DNA from: JAJZOM01 sp046703545
GTDB taxonomy: Archaea; Thermoplasmatota; Thermoplasmata; Thermoplasmatales; Thermoplasmataceae
DNA length: 42,421 nucleotides
Reading direction: 5' to 3'
NCBI GenBank assembly: GCA_046703545.1
Contig: JBJKSX010000011.1
Span: 1-42,421, forward strand
The position numbers were made by a program, and so were the translations under genes. Each line of letters begins with the position of its first letter. Within the stretch, counting starts at the first letter, position 1. The notes beneath the pieces are model-generated. The model ran no database searches, was not told the origin of the DNA, and was given only the letters and a program-made list of their open reading frames with translations. Shown piece by piece: positions 24,816 through 32,878 of this stretch.

Positions 24816-25559
24816 ATGAGATTGAACTGGCGCTTCTTCCAGATGAGCAAGCTCGGAAACAGGGAGTCTGATTGCGAGGACTCCTTCAGTTTCCGCACAC
24901 GGCAAATGAAATTTGCCATTGCAGATGGGGTCAGCGCATCCATATTTTCTGACATATGGGCCAGGTCAATAACCAATATCGCAGTATCCGGCAATTATGA
25001 TTTTTTCCAGGATCCGGGCACTTTCATACTTGATCTTGTGCAGAAGGCCCGTGAAAAATGGTACATCAAAATTAAGTGGGACTCGCTGCCCTGGTATCTG
25101 AAAAACAAGGCTGTATCCGGATCATATACCACACTGGTTGGACTTCAGTTTGCGGAAAAGGGAGAGAACTACCTCTACTCGTCCTTTGCAGTTGGAGACA
25201 GCGTTCTCTTTCACTGGAAAGGGGGAAGGCAGTACACTTCATACCCGCTGACATCTCCTGATGAATTCAACAATACCCCTCCTCTTGTATGGAGTGGTAA
25301 AGGGCACCCCATGCCCATGGAATACAAGCTGAAACCCCCTCCTTTTGTAAGGAAGAAAGGAGTTCTGGAAAAAGGGGAGACTATCTTCCTGGCCTCTGAC
25401 GCGGTTGCCAAATGGCTTATGGAGACTGGAAGATTTGACGAAGTGGAAGAACTCATTGATTCCAACTCCGAGATGACCAAGTTGTTCACAAGGGAAATAG
25501 ATAACAGGCGTATGAGAAATGATGACGCCACCCTGGTAAGCATCTTCCTAGAGGGCTGA
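24816..25559 (+). CDS. PP2C-family Ser/Thr phosphatase
   Basis: Metal-binding motifs of the PPM/PP2C family are present: acidic SDCEDSF (residues 19-25), FAIADGVS (D37, G38), FLASDAVAKWL and the closing NDDATLVSIF. At 247 residues it is close to the bare catalytic domain, without sensor or membrane parts. It should remove phosphate from Ser/Thr of targets phosphorylated by the kinase encoded on the opposite strand. The vWA gene lies three bases upstream. Its 3' end overlaps the kinase gene by 12 bases tail to tail. A start at the internal ATG 24843 is also possible. Confidence 0.87.
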   Translation: MRLNWRFFQMSKLGNRESDCEDSFSFRTRQMKFAIADGVSASIFSDIWARSITNIAVSGNYDFFQDPGTFILDLVQKAREKWYIKIKWDSLPWYLKNKAVSGSYTTLVGLQFAEKGENYLYSSFAVGDSVLFHWKGGRQYTSYPLTSPDEFNNTPPLVWSGKGHPMPMEYKLKPPPFVRKKGVLEKGETIFLASDAVAKWLMETGRFDEVEELIDSNSEMTKLFTREIDNRRMRNDDATLVSIFLEG

Positions 25560-26972
25560 AAGGGCACTTGCGTTTGCGCCATCCCAGAGGGGGTCATTGG
25601 ACAGGTGTTCCCTTAGCAGACTGCACATCTTTTTCACCCTTTTGTCCCTGAGTTTGGACAGTTCAGTAAAAACAGGCGATATGTCCAGGTTCAGAAAATC
25701 ATGCTTCCTCAAAATCAGGCAGTCCGGGTCATCCCCATTGAACCGGTCCCACAAATCCGGCTTCATGGAAATGGCGGTGAGGGAGAGATGAATCACCAGT
25801 GCCGAGAAATTGTCAAGCCTCTCTGAAAAAGTGTCAGCAGATCTAGCGGGGTGCTGGAAATCTGCATGGCCCATTTCCGACGACTTCTGGCCCTTGAAGT
25901 CAGGAATGTACATGCCATCGTAGTCTACCAGTTTTACCATTCCCTCGTTCGTCACAATGATATTGTCTCCAGCGAGGTCACCATGGGATATTCCGGCCTT
26001 CTGAAGTTTCGCTATTTCAGAGACCAGATTCTGTGAAATCTTCCTGAGGCTTTTTGGGTCATCAATGTGGGAGTTTATGTATTTGTTCAGCGTGACCCCA
26101 TCGAGCCATTCCATCTTGAGCAGGGGGAAAAGGTGCGTCTGGCTCTTCTTTGTTTTGATTCCTTCCTGGAAATAATTGAATTGGGCCAGGAAATTGATTC
26201 CCTTTGAAACTCCGGAGAGATAATCACTGATTTTCAGATACCTCTCATTCAAGGTACTGGATTTTCTCGTGAAGCATTTCAATGCGAAATACCCTCCATT
26301 TCCATTCTTGATCTTGTAGATTGAACCATAATTTCCGGAGGCATATACATACCATCCAGGCGTTTTTGGGTTCTTGACCGGTGCCCAGTTTGCAACATCA
26401 CCAAGTTTCCTGCTTATGCTCGCACTCATTATCTGGAAACTCTGTTCGTAATCCTGCCCTGAGGGCCATGGGCCTGTGTATGGGGGTGAAGGTGGGCTGC
26501 TTTGTGCAGATTGCCGTGAAGCAACCGTTGTTTTTGTGTTAAGCGGTGGACTTGTTTTGGATTGATTTTGGGAGTTGGTAGTGCTTCTGGGAGGAGATCT
26601 GGGTGGCGATGGAGTCTTGGCTGCAGCCTGATTCTGTGGTTTGGCCTGTTTCTTTGAGGATTTCCTGCTCATTCCCGCGGCAATTCTTCTGTATATTCCG
26701 GCAGCAAGGGAAATAGAATCACTCCATTCCTTGAAATCTGAGACATAAAACAGGTGTCTCTCGTTGGAACCGTTTACAACCACACATACCCTTTTCCTCA
26801 CCATGCCTTCAATGCTGGCATCCATGAGGGTTTCAATAGGCAATTTCAGCTCTTTGCCCCCGTCGTCTGGAACAAAGGACAAACCATCTGCTGAGAGTAG
26901 CAAGTTGCCCTTCTTTCCATTGTATCTGGCAGATGTGGCCTTAATGAAGGAGGATTGGCTGATTTTTGGCAT
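25548..26972 (-). CDS. Ser/Thr protein kinase with PH-like N-terminal domain
   Basis: Residues about 8-95 look like a PH/GRAM-type beta-sandwich. A Pro/Ser/Gln-rich linker (about 105-175) joins it to a kinase domain (about 205-470). Kinase landmarks are the glycine-rich ASGNYGSIYK, K232 in FALKCF, the catalytic loop HGDLAGDN (H330, D332, N337) and VDYDG (350-353) in place of DFG. The HGDLxxxN and DYDG forms, with GHADFQHP and DNFS downstream, occur in kinases of vWA-PP2C-kinase sets. The protein lacks a membrane helix. It faces the phosphatase gene tail to tail, so the antagonistic enzymes sit together but are transcribed separately. Confidence 0.88.
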   Translation of the reverse strand: MPKISQSSFIKATSARYNGKKGNLLLSADGLSFVPDDGGKELKLPIETLMDASIEGMVRKRVCVVVNGSNERHLFYVSDFKEWSDSISLAAGIYRRIAAGMSRKSSKKQAKPQNQAAAKTPSPPRSPPRSTTNSQNQSKTSPPLNTKTTVASRQSAQSSPPSPPYTGPWPSGQDYEQSFQIMSASISRKLGDVANWAPVKNPKTPGWYVYASGNYGSIYKIKNGNGGYFALKCFTRKSSTLNERYLKISDYLSGVSKGINFLAQFNYFQEGIKTKKSQTHLFPLLKMEWLDGVTLNKYINSHIDDPKSLRKISQNLVSEIAKLQKAGISHGDLAGDNIIVTNEGMVKLVDYDGMYIPDFKGQKSSEMGHADFQHPARSADTFSERLDNFSALVIHLSLTAISMKPDLWDRFNGDDPDCLILRKHDFLNLDISPVFTELSKLRDKRVKKMCSLLREHLSNDPLWDGANASALSAL

Positions 26973-27042
26973 CCGGCCTCGTACAATATTGAACCTTATT
27001 CATAAAGATACCCATGAGAGATCGCCACCTGCAAGGTTCCCC

Positions 27043-27810
27043 CTACTGGGAACTGGCCCTCAAACGCTTGATCGCATCACTGTAACCTGCAACTATCGCC
27101 TCGCGATCCATGCCAAGCATGAGGAAGTTGAACTTCTCTCTGGCTACCCTTTTCAGGAGTTCCTGGCTCATTGGTGAGTAAATCCCAGTAAGGAGGTCAT
27201 GGGCCTCTGCAGCTTTCCTGACTTTTGCAACAGATTCAACGAAAATGCTGTTTTCCCAGGAAAATTCAATCCCAAGTGCGATAGAGAGATCGAATGGCCC
27301 GATGAAAAGCCCATCCAAACCCCTCGTCTCAGCAATTTTTTCCACCTGTTTCAGGGCGCCTGCAGTTTCGATCTGAACAAAAACCAGGGGTTTGCCGGAA
27401 AGGTATCTGCCCATCTCCTGTGCATAGCCTGATGCCCTTCCCGGGCCAGCCCCTCTCTTCCCATCAGGGGCAAAACGTGAAAATTCAACCGAATCCCTTG
27501 CATCCTCCACATTTTCTATCCCCGGCACTATAATTCCGTGGACGCCGGTATCGAGCACCCTCTTTATTTCATTCTTTTCCAGTCCACGGATCCTGGCTAT
27601 AACAGGCGTTTCACCTGCTGCCATGCATATTGATGGCAAATGTTCAACTGTTATCGCGGAGTGTTCCATATCCACTATTATCATATCCGGATCAGCGAAA
27701 AGCATGGTCTCAACCACAGATGGGTCGGGGATGGTAAGCAGAGGGCCTGCAAGATTCATAGAACCAGCCATTTTTTTCCTTAAACTCTCGAAGTCCAATT
27801 TGACAGTCAT
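27043..27810 (-). CDS. HpcH/HpaI-family class II aldolase
   Basis: The family signature DMIIVDMEHSAI is followed by PVIARIRGLEKNEIKRVLDTGVHGIIVPGIEN and later FVQIETAGALKQVEKIAETRGLDGLFIGPFDLS. These hold the metal-binding Glu and Asp and the substrate-binding Arg of HpcH/HpaI aldolases, which cleave 2-keto-4-hydroxy acids to pyruvate or similar. I chose the ATG at 27810 because a full Shine-Dalgarno motif, GGAGTGAT (27825-27818), lies seven bases before it; a GTG at 27822 overlaps the upstream stop but has no such motif. This gives 255 residues. It is the last gene of an SDR-cyclase-aldolase operon. Confidence 0.9.
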   Translation of the reverse strand: MTVKLDFESLRKKMAGSMNLAGPLLTIPDPSVVETMLFADPDMIIVDMEHSAITVEHLPSICMAAGETPVIARIRGLEKNEIKRVLDTGVHGIIVPGIENVEDARDSVEFSRFAPDGKRGAGPGRASGYAQEMGRYLSGKPLVFVQIETAGALKQVEKIAETRGLDGLFIGPFDLSIALGIEFSWENSIFVESVAKVRKAAEAHDLLTGIYSPMSQELLKRVAREKFNFLMLGMDREAIVAGYSDAIKRLRASSQ

Positions 27811-27818
27811 GATCTTGA

Positions 27819-28478
27819 TCACTCCTCTTCCAGTTCCAATGCAACAACTCTTGCCATTGAGCCGCTTCCATTCTCTATCTTCAATGGAAGTGCAGCTATG
27901 AAATACTCCTTTCCCTCTTCAAGCTTGTCCAGTCCGGCCATGTCTTCAATGAATGGGATGCCAAGCGACAGCAATTCCTTGTGCACCCTGAAATCTGTGT
28001 GATTGAACGGTTCAATCCCCAACGTATCGAGCCCAATCATTTTTACAGGGTGTTCCCGGAAAAATTCTATGGCATCGTATGAAAGGCCCGGGAATTCCTC
28101 CTGAAATTCCTTTGTGAAATTCCTCTTCCTGTCCCAGCCTGTGTGGATTAGCAGAATTTTGTTCTCATACGCCTCATTCCAGATCTTTTCAAGGGAACTG
28201 TAGGTTATGTCTGTGCCTTTAAGCTCCGGCCTGATGCAATAGCCTTGCCCCACAAGCGTATCAAGCCTTACATTGTCTATGGTCGTTGCCTCTGCAACAA
28301 AATGGGCCGGGGCATCCACATGGGTTCCGGTATGGGTCATTGATGAGTATGATTCAATTAGGTGCCCCTCTTTCTCCACTCCCGGGGAGTACTGGATCTT
28401 GACTTCAGGGCTGTTCAGCCATGTGGGCATGCCGGGCTTGAGTGTGGCTGTAAGGTCATGGATTGCCTTGATTTTCAT
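27819..28478 (-). CDS. Cyclase-family hydrolase (kynurenine formamidase-like)
   Basis: The metal-binding signature HTGTHVDAPAHF (residues 49-60) defines this family, which includes bacterial kynurenine formamidase, isatin hydrolase and polyketide cyclases. The typical IHTGWD and KMIGLDTLGIEP segments are present. The length of 219 residues is normal. The family hydrolyses amides or cyclic amides/lactones with a bound metal. It lies between an SDR and an aldolase gene in one operon, so it probably opens or hydrolyses an intermediate that the aldolase then cleaves. A role in tryptophan breakdown has no other support in the window. Confidence 0.88.
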   Translation of the reverse strand: MKIKAIHDLTATLKPGMPTWLNSPEVKIQYSPGVEKEGHLIESYSSMTHTGTHVDAPAHFVAEATTIDNVRLDTLVGQGYCIRPELKGTDITYSSLEKIWNEAYENKILLIHTGWDRKRNFTKEFQEEFPGLSYDAIEFFREHPVKMIGLDTLGIEPFNHTDFRVHKELLSLGIPFIEDMAGLDKLEEGKEYFIAALPLKIENGSGSMARVVALELEEE

Positions 28479-28523
28479 GATATAGGATTTTTAATTTGTT
28501 TAAAATTTATTCATGGTTCGGCT

Positions 28524-29315
28524 TCAGTATGGGTACCTTGTTGAACCGCCGTCAATTGGTATGTTGGTGCCATTGATGTAGGACGCATCCTCAGAGCACA
28601 GGAATGAAACCAGTTTTCCAATCTCTTCAGGATCACCCACTCTTCCAACGGGGACCTGGCTCTTGATTTTTTCAAGCTCTGCGTCCTCGGACGTGCCATT
28701 GACTTCAGCATTTCTCCTAATGATGCTTCTGAGCCTGTCTGTGAGGAAAAATCCCTGAGAGATTGAATTCACGGTGAGGCCTGATGGTGCAAGTTCAAGG
28801 GACAGTATCTTCCCAAGATTCACCACTGCTGCCCTGAGGGCTCCGGAAAGTGAGAATCTTTCCCTTGCCTGCCTTGTTGTGGAGGATGTTATGAAGACAA
28901 TTCTCGCCCCAGGCAGATTCAGGTATGGCTGTAGGCCCCTGACAAGTTTCACTGTTGCCCCCACGAACATGTTTATGGAATTATTCCAGTCCTCATCACT
29001 CAGGTTCATGAAATAATCCAGTTTGGGGTCCCCATAGTTAATGACAATAAAATCCAGCCTGCCCAGTTTTCTAATGGCTTCAGCTTTCAGAAGATCAACA
29101 TCGCCTAGGTTCTTGAGATTGCATCTACTGTAGTGAACCGGATTTCCTGTAAGCCCGCCTATTTCTTTTGCTGTGGCCCCCAACCTTTCCTCGTTTCCTG
29201 AACTGATAAGCAATTCTGCCCCCTGACTGCTGAGGACCTTTGCCACAGCTTTTCCTATGCCGGCGCTTGCTGCGGTCACAAGCCCCTTTTTCCCGGAGAA
29301 ATCATACATTGGCAT
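28524..29315 (-). CDS. Short-chain dehydrogenase/reductase, atypical active site
   Basis: The cofactor motif is present as TAASAGIGKAVA (about residues 14-25), and the C-terminal INGTNIPIDGG is typical of classical SDRs such as FabG. The catalytic Ser region reads FITSSTTRQ. At the usual Tyr-x3-Lys the sequence is FSLSGALRAA, where Ser-x3-Arg seems to replace Tyr-x3-Lys. A divergent SDR subfamily with this change exists, so the fold is sure but ordinary dehydrogenase chemistry is not. It is first in the operon with the cyclase and aldolase (45-base gap to the cyclase). Several in-frame Met codons exist near the start. Confidence 0.87.
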   Translation of the reverse strand: MPMYDFSGKKGLVTAASAGIGKAVAKVLSSQGAELLISSGNEERLGATAKEIGGLTGNPVHYSRCNLKNLGDVDLLKAEAIRKLGRLDFIVINYGDPKLDYFMNLSDEDWNNSINMFVGATVKLVRGLQPYLNLPGARIVFITSSTTRQARERFSLSGALRAAVVNLGKILSLELAPSGLTVNSISQGFFLTDRLRSIIRRNAEVNGTSEDAELEKIKSQVPVGRVGDPEEIGKLVSFLCSEDASYINGTNIPIDGGSTRYPY

Positions 29316-29397
29316 GTAATCCCCAATCCCACTAATGAAACTATTTGGTATATATTGTATATAGCATAAGTAAAAACTCTACAGAAGATGCTGAACC
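29316..29397. promoter_or_regulatory. Divergent promoter of SDR operon and phosphoesterase gene
   Basis: This 82-base region includes the A/T-rich near-palindrome GTATATATTGTATATAG (29348-29364). It can supply TATA elements to both sides, although the spacing to each start (35-50 bases) is longer than for the leaderless genes nearby. No other motif is evident. Confidence 0.4.
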
Positions 29398-30087
29398 ATG
29401 AGGCTCCTAATTTTCTCGGATATACATTCAAATCTGGAAGCTCTCCAAAGTATTGTTTCGGTTGAGAAATACGATAAGGCTCTCTTTCTGGGCGATGTGG
29501 TGGATTATGGACCAGACCCCGCTGAGACGCTTGATCTGGTCTTGAGTGAGGCAGATTACCTGGTCCAGGGAAACCATGACCTGGCAGCTGCCACAGGGGC
29601 TGATTGCCAGTGTGCACAGGCGATGCATGATCTAAGTGTAATCACAAGGGAAGAGATATCCTCAAAACTACTCTCTCCAGAAGACAAGAAGAAGCTTGAA
29701 GGATTGAAGGCACTTGAAACGCCGGTGATAGACGGCAGGAAGTTCATGATGGTTCATGCTTCTCCGAATAACCACCTATACGGATACATGTTTTCAACTG
29801 AAGCAGAGATGGTCTGGAAGAAGGCTGAATACAAGGAATTTGACTACATCACTGTGGGGCATACACATTTCCCAATGCTTTACCGCGGAAGAATAGTCAA
29901 CCCGGGGAGTGCAGGGCAGCCTAGAGATGGTTTCTGGAAACCCATGTACGCTGTCCTCGACACCGAAACGGGTGACCTGACCTTCAAGCGGTTTGAATAT
30001 GACCGGGATAAAATGCTTGGAAAGCTGTCAAGATTGCTGGAAAAGTACCCAACTGAACTCCAGCGGCTGAAAGAACTCTATATCTGA
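29398..30087 (+). CDS. Metallophosphoesterase (YfcE/MJ0936-type)
   Basis: All five metal-site blocks of the calcineurin-like phosphoesterases are visible: SDIHSN (D8, H10), LGDVVDYG (D33), GNHD (58-61), VHASP and GHTH. The closing NPGSAGQPRDG is typical of the small YfcE/MJ0936 phosphodiesterases. The 229-residue length fits that group. It hydrolyses a phosphodiester or phosphomonoester; the natural substrate is unknown for most members. It is a single gene, convergent with the radical SAM gene (11-base gap). Confidence 0.9.
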   Translation: MRLLIFSDIHSNLEALQSIVSVEKYDKALFLGDVVDYGPDPAETLDLVLSEADYLVQGNHDLAAATGADCQCAQAMHDLSVITREEISSKLLSPEDKKKLEGLKALETPVIDGRKFMMVHASPNNHLYGYMFSTEAEMVWKKAEYKEFDYITVGHTHFPMLYRGRIVNPGSAGQPRDGFWKPMYAVLDTETGDLTFKRFEYDRDKMLGKLSRLLEKYPTELQRLKELYI

Positions 30088-30098
30088 GGCGGCAGTTT

Positions 30099-30938
30099 TC
30101 AGATAAGCTTGCTTAAACCTTCTCCACGTGCCACTTTCCACTCGTCCTTCTGGCTGTTTGTCCTGACCCCGTAGCTTCTTCCCAGGGACTCTATGGAATC
30201 CTGCAGTTTTTTCCTCCACTGGGACGATCCAATGGTTTCAATGTCCAGATGCTGTTCAGTGAATTCCCTTTTCATAAACTCTGAGGAATTCTTGTAGGAA
30301 GAATAGTAATCATATATGATCCTGGAATCGGTGCCCTTGGCAATCTCGAATATCTCCTGAATCTCATCCAGGCTGTCGTTGAAGCCATGTATGATCGGGC
30401 CTATGAAAATCCATGTCTTAAGGTTGTCATTGTGGAGTTTCTCCAGGAGCTTTACTCTCTGGGATGGCGCTGGAGTCTGAGTCTCAATCTCCAGAGCCTT
30501 CTTCCTGTCCAGGGTGGTCAAAGTCACACCTATGTCCAATGTTCCACGGTGCTGGGCAAAAATGTCTATGTCCCTGGCGGCCAGTGGTGATTTGGTCTGG
30601 ACAGTGACACGGAACCCATTTTCCAGTACCAGTTTTACGGCCTGCCTAGTAAGCCTGTACTTGGCCTCGACGGGCTGGTAGGCGTCTGTGACTGTTGAAA
30701 ACCCGGTAATCCCCCGCTTCATTCCCTTGATCTGATTCCTGAGGACATCAATGAGGTTGGTCTTGACATAGACCGCCCTGCCCCAGTTTTCCCTGGCTTC
30801 GTCTATTCTCGTGAAATCTATGGCAAAACAGTAAATGCACCTGTGCTGACATCCAGAATAGGGATTCACAGCATAGTCCAGCTCTGGAAGGTTGGATTTC
30901 GATATGGCGGTCTTTGAACTGTACTCAACTATTTTCAT
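30099..30938 (-). CDS. Radical SAM protein of the SplB/Rv2578c-like group
   Basis: The N-terminal NPYSGCQHRCIYCFA holds the CxxxCxxC cluster (C30, C34, C37) in the context typical of COG1533, the spore photoproduct lyase-related family. GFSTVTDAYQPVEAKYRLTRQ and VTVQTKSPLAARDIDIF are further family segments. True spore photoproduct lyase repairs UV lesions; most archaeal relatives are uncharacterised. The start ATG at 30938 follows the NreA stop by one base (TAA-T-ATG), giving 279 residues and tight coupling to NreA. This supports a DNA-repair link by context only. Confidence 0.87.
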   Translation of the reverse strand: MKIVEYSSKTAISKSNLPELDYAVNPYSGCQHRCIYCFAIDFTRIDEARENWGRAVYVKTNLIDVLRNQIKGMKRGITGFSTVTDAYQPVEAKYRLTRQAVKLVLENGFRVTVQTKSPLAARDIDIFAQHRGTLDIGVTLTTLDRKKALEIETQTPAPSQRVKLLEKLHNDNLKTWIFIGPIIHGFNDSLDEIQEIFEIAKGTDSRIIYDYYSSYKNSSEFMKREFTEQHLDIETIGSSQWRKKLQDSIESLGRSYGVRTNSQKDEWKVARGEGLSKLI

Positions 30939-30939
30939 A

Positions 30940-32184
30940 TTAAAGATTGAAGAACCTGTCGAGATTGTTGTATTTCTGAGTGGGGTATACATACGATTTT
31001 TCGGTCCACTTTTTTAGCGGCACTTTCATGAATCTTGAGAGGTAACCAAGTGCCTCATCCAGAGTATCAAATTCTGCGGGACCACTCTCAAAGAGCTTTC
31101 TCATGTTTTCCCTCACGTACCAGACCCCAACCGGAAGGTTCCAGCTGGGATAGATTTCCCTCCAGGTTATTGCACCTCCGCTTCTTCTCATCGAAAGGAA
31201 CTTTTCAGCAACTGCAAGCCTCGTGGAATAATAGCAGCCCCCAATTCCGGGGTAGTCCTTTCTTCCGTAGTACCCTTCCGAGTCTATCTCAACATGTGCA
31301 GTTTCTCCCCATTGGTTCCAGGTGCTTCCCGGAAACCATGACTCTCCCCATTCATAGATCCAGTTAGAAGGTATCAGGACGGCCATGAAGAGATTTCCCG
31401 AAGTCACCCTGGCAAATGCAAGAAATTTGTCTATCTGCCTTAGGTCCTTTGACTTATCCACAAGCTCGTCTGAGAGGTTCTTGACCACCGCAGTAATGGA
31501 CCTAGTGCTTGGAACGGCCTTTCTTGCATTCTCCACCCCAATTGCCCCGACGCTGAGGATCTTGGAGATCCTTGAAACATCCTGGCCGTTGGTGTAAAGG
31601 TATTCCATGGCTGCGGTTGCCTTGAGGTCAGTATCTCCAAAGGCTTTCTCAGCATGAATCCCGGGTGAGGAATAATCAACGGAGAACCTCTTTAGCGGTG
31701 CCGAGGGGCCCATTGGGGGCGTGTGCTCGTCCAGGATTACATCTTTGGTCTGAATACTACCATCAAGGATCATCTCAACTTCCACGGACTTCTCAGAAAG
31801 TGCCATCAGCTGGATCTCCTGAAACAGCCTATCAGGATCTGCTGCTTTGGCAACTGTCACGTCCATGCCCCCCCTTATCATTGAGAGCCTCTTAGACAGG
31901 AAATCCTCGATAGGCACATTTAGCCAGCCCCTGGGATCTTCGTAGCTGGCGGTATCTCCATGAACAGGAGGAGTTGTGGGGTAGATCTTCACCTTGGGGT
32001 ATCCATATCTCCCCACAAATACGCTGGGGGGTGACGATCCATCCAGGTTGCTTCCAGAAATGTTCTTTAGGCTTGGCTGGACCATCTGCTTAACAGAAAT
32101 TGGGCAGTAAGAAAGGCCACAGAGCATCTTTGTGCCCCTGCACCTGAGGCAGAGGGATGCTGGAATTTTCATCTTGGCCTTCAT
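30940..32184 (-). CDS. nreA: Archaeal DNA repair protein NreA (DUF650/DUF651)
   Basis: The N-terminal cysteine set CLRCRGTKMLCGLSYCP and the following FVGRYGYPKVKIYP segment are characteristic of archaeal Nre proteins, about 400 residues long. The C-terminal tail NNLDRFFNL resembles a PCNA-interacting peptide (hxxFF), although the usual Gln is replaced. NreA has been linked to DNA damage response in halophilic archaea. Four in-frame ATG codons (32205, 32190, 32184, 32172) are possible. I favour 32184 because AAAGGA lies eight bases before it; a start at 32205 would collide with a divergent small ORF. It is followed by the SplB-like gene after one base. Confidence 0.9.
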   Translation of the reverse strand: MKAKMKIPASLCLRCRGTKMLCGLSYCPISVKQMVQPSLKNISGSNLDGSSPPSVFVGRYGYPKVKIYPTTPPVHGDTASYEDPRGWLNVPIEDFLSKRLSMIRGGMDVTVAKAADPDRLFQEIQLMALSEKSVEVEMILDGSIQTKDVILDEHTPPMGPSAPLKRFSVDYSSPGIHAEKAFGDTDLKATAAMEYLYTNGQDVSRISKILSVGAIGVENARKAVPSTRSITAVVKNLSDELVDKSKDLRQIDKFLAFARVTSGNLFMAVLIPSNWIYEWGESWFPGSTWNQWGETAHVEIDSEGYYGRKDYPGIGGCYYSTRLAVAEKFLSMRRSGGAITWREIYPSWNLPVGVWYVRENMRKLFESGPAEFDTLDEALGYLSRFMKVPLKKWTEKSYVYPTQKYNNLDRFFNL

Positions 32185-32204
32185 CTGCATATTCCTTTGA
32201 AGCA

Positions 32205-32333
32205 ATGGCTCTATTTAAGTTCGATGAACGAAATACCAACGACTTCCTAGACATTAAGTATTACAACCATGAGAACATTCTGAGTAGATTGACGCTTACA
32301 CCCGCATTTGACCAAGGAGTGATGAATCTGTGA
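32205..32333 (+). CDS. Small ORF of 42 codons preceding an acidic protein gene
   Basis: An ATG at 32205 opens a 42-codon frame (MALFKFDERNTNDFLDIKYY...) whose TGA (32331-32333) overlaps the GTG start of the next gene as GTGA. The Shine-Dalgarno AAGGAGTGAT of the next gene (32314-32323) lies inside this frame. Such overlap is typical of coupled genes, and the composition looks protein-like, not random. It starts head to head with nreA. No family is recognised. It could instead be a leader ORF that controls translation of the next gene. Confidence 0.4.
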   Translation: MALFKFDERNTNDFLDIKYYNHENILSRLTLTPAFDQGVMNL

Positions 32334-32749
32334 CACTAAAATTGGACCCAAGACTTCTTTATGAAATAATGTCCGAGTTCCACACTCTGGGTGATGAGGA
32401 TTACGGTGGACAGGGCACGTTTCAGGAAGCAATCCTGGTGGGCTACATTTACGGGCTTCTTACTGAAAGTTCGGTGAGCCAGCTCACCATGGACTCTGGA
32501 GACAGAAAAGTATTTCGATTTGGCGGGTACAGTTACATAATCTGGTTTGATGAAGTCTATGCCAGAGAAGTGGATGATGATGAGGAAGAACCACATTTCA
32601 CGCCTGACACATTCGAGGTACACATCCAGGAAATAGACGAAGAGCGTGACGATGACCTGGGAGAAGAAGCAGTTCTGCTTCCAGTGGCAATAGAAGGCCC
32701 ATACAGTGACGAGGACATAAGGGAGTTCCTGTCAAATGGAGACCTCTGA
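32330..32749 (+). CDS. Acidic hypothetical protein
   Basis: The start is GTG at 32330, fixed by an excellent Shine-Dalgarno, AAGGAGTGAT, six bases upstream. The 139-residue protein is strongly acidic, with clusters VDDDEEEP and DEERDDDLGEE in its second half. The first half has a mixed alpha/beta pattern (SEFHTLGDEDYGGQGTFQEA...). I do not recognise the family and see no catalytic motif. The upstream 42-codon ORF overlaps its start, and two further unknown genes follow on the same strand, so they may act together. Confidence 0.65.
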   Translation: MTLKLDPRLLYEIMSEFHTLGDEDYGGQGTFQEAILVGYIYGLLTESSVSQLTMDSGDRKVFRFGGYSYIIWFDEVYAREVDDDEEEPHFTPDTFEVHIQEIDEERDDDLGEEAVLLPVAIEGPYSDEDIREFLSNGDL

Positions 32750-32846
32750 ATCCTGTTCCCTGAATGCATTCAATTATTCCCAAACCTGCCTTGGAATATT
32801 ACAACCCAAGTGTGGAACCGTGCAAACTGAATCTTTGATCCAAAGG

Positions 32847-32856
32847 TTATTTTATT
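32847..32856 (+). promoter_or_regulatory. TATA-like box before the TTG-started gene
   Basis: TTATTTTATT lies about 25-30 bases before the TTG at 32879. There is no ATG or GTG in frame between the preceding stop (32828-32830) and this TTG, so the promoter spacing supports a leaderless TTG start. Confidence 0.4.
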
Positions 32857-32878
32857 CATAGAGCCATACTTCCTAACC

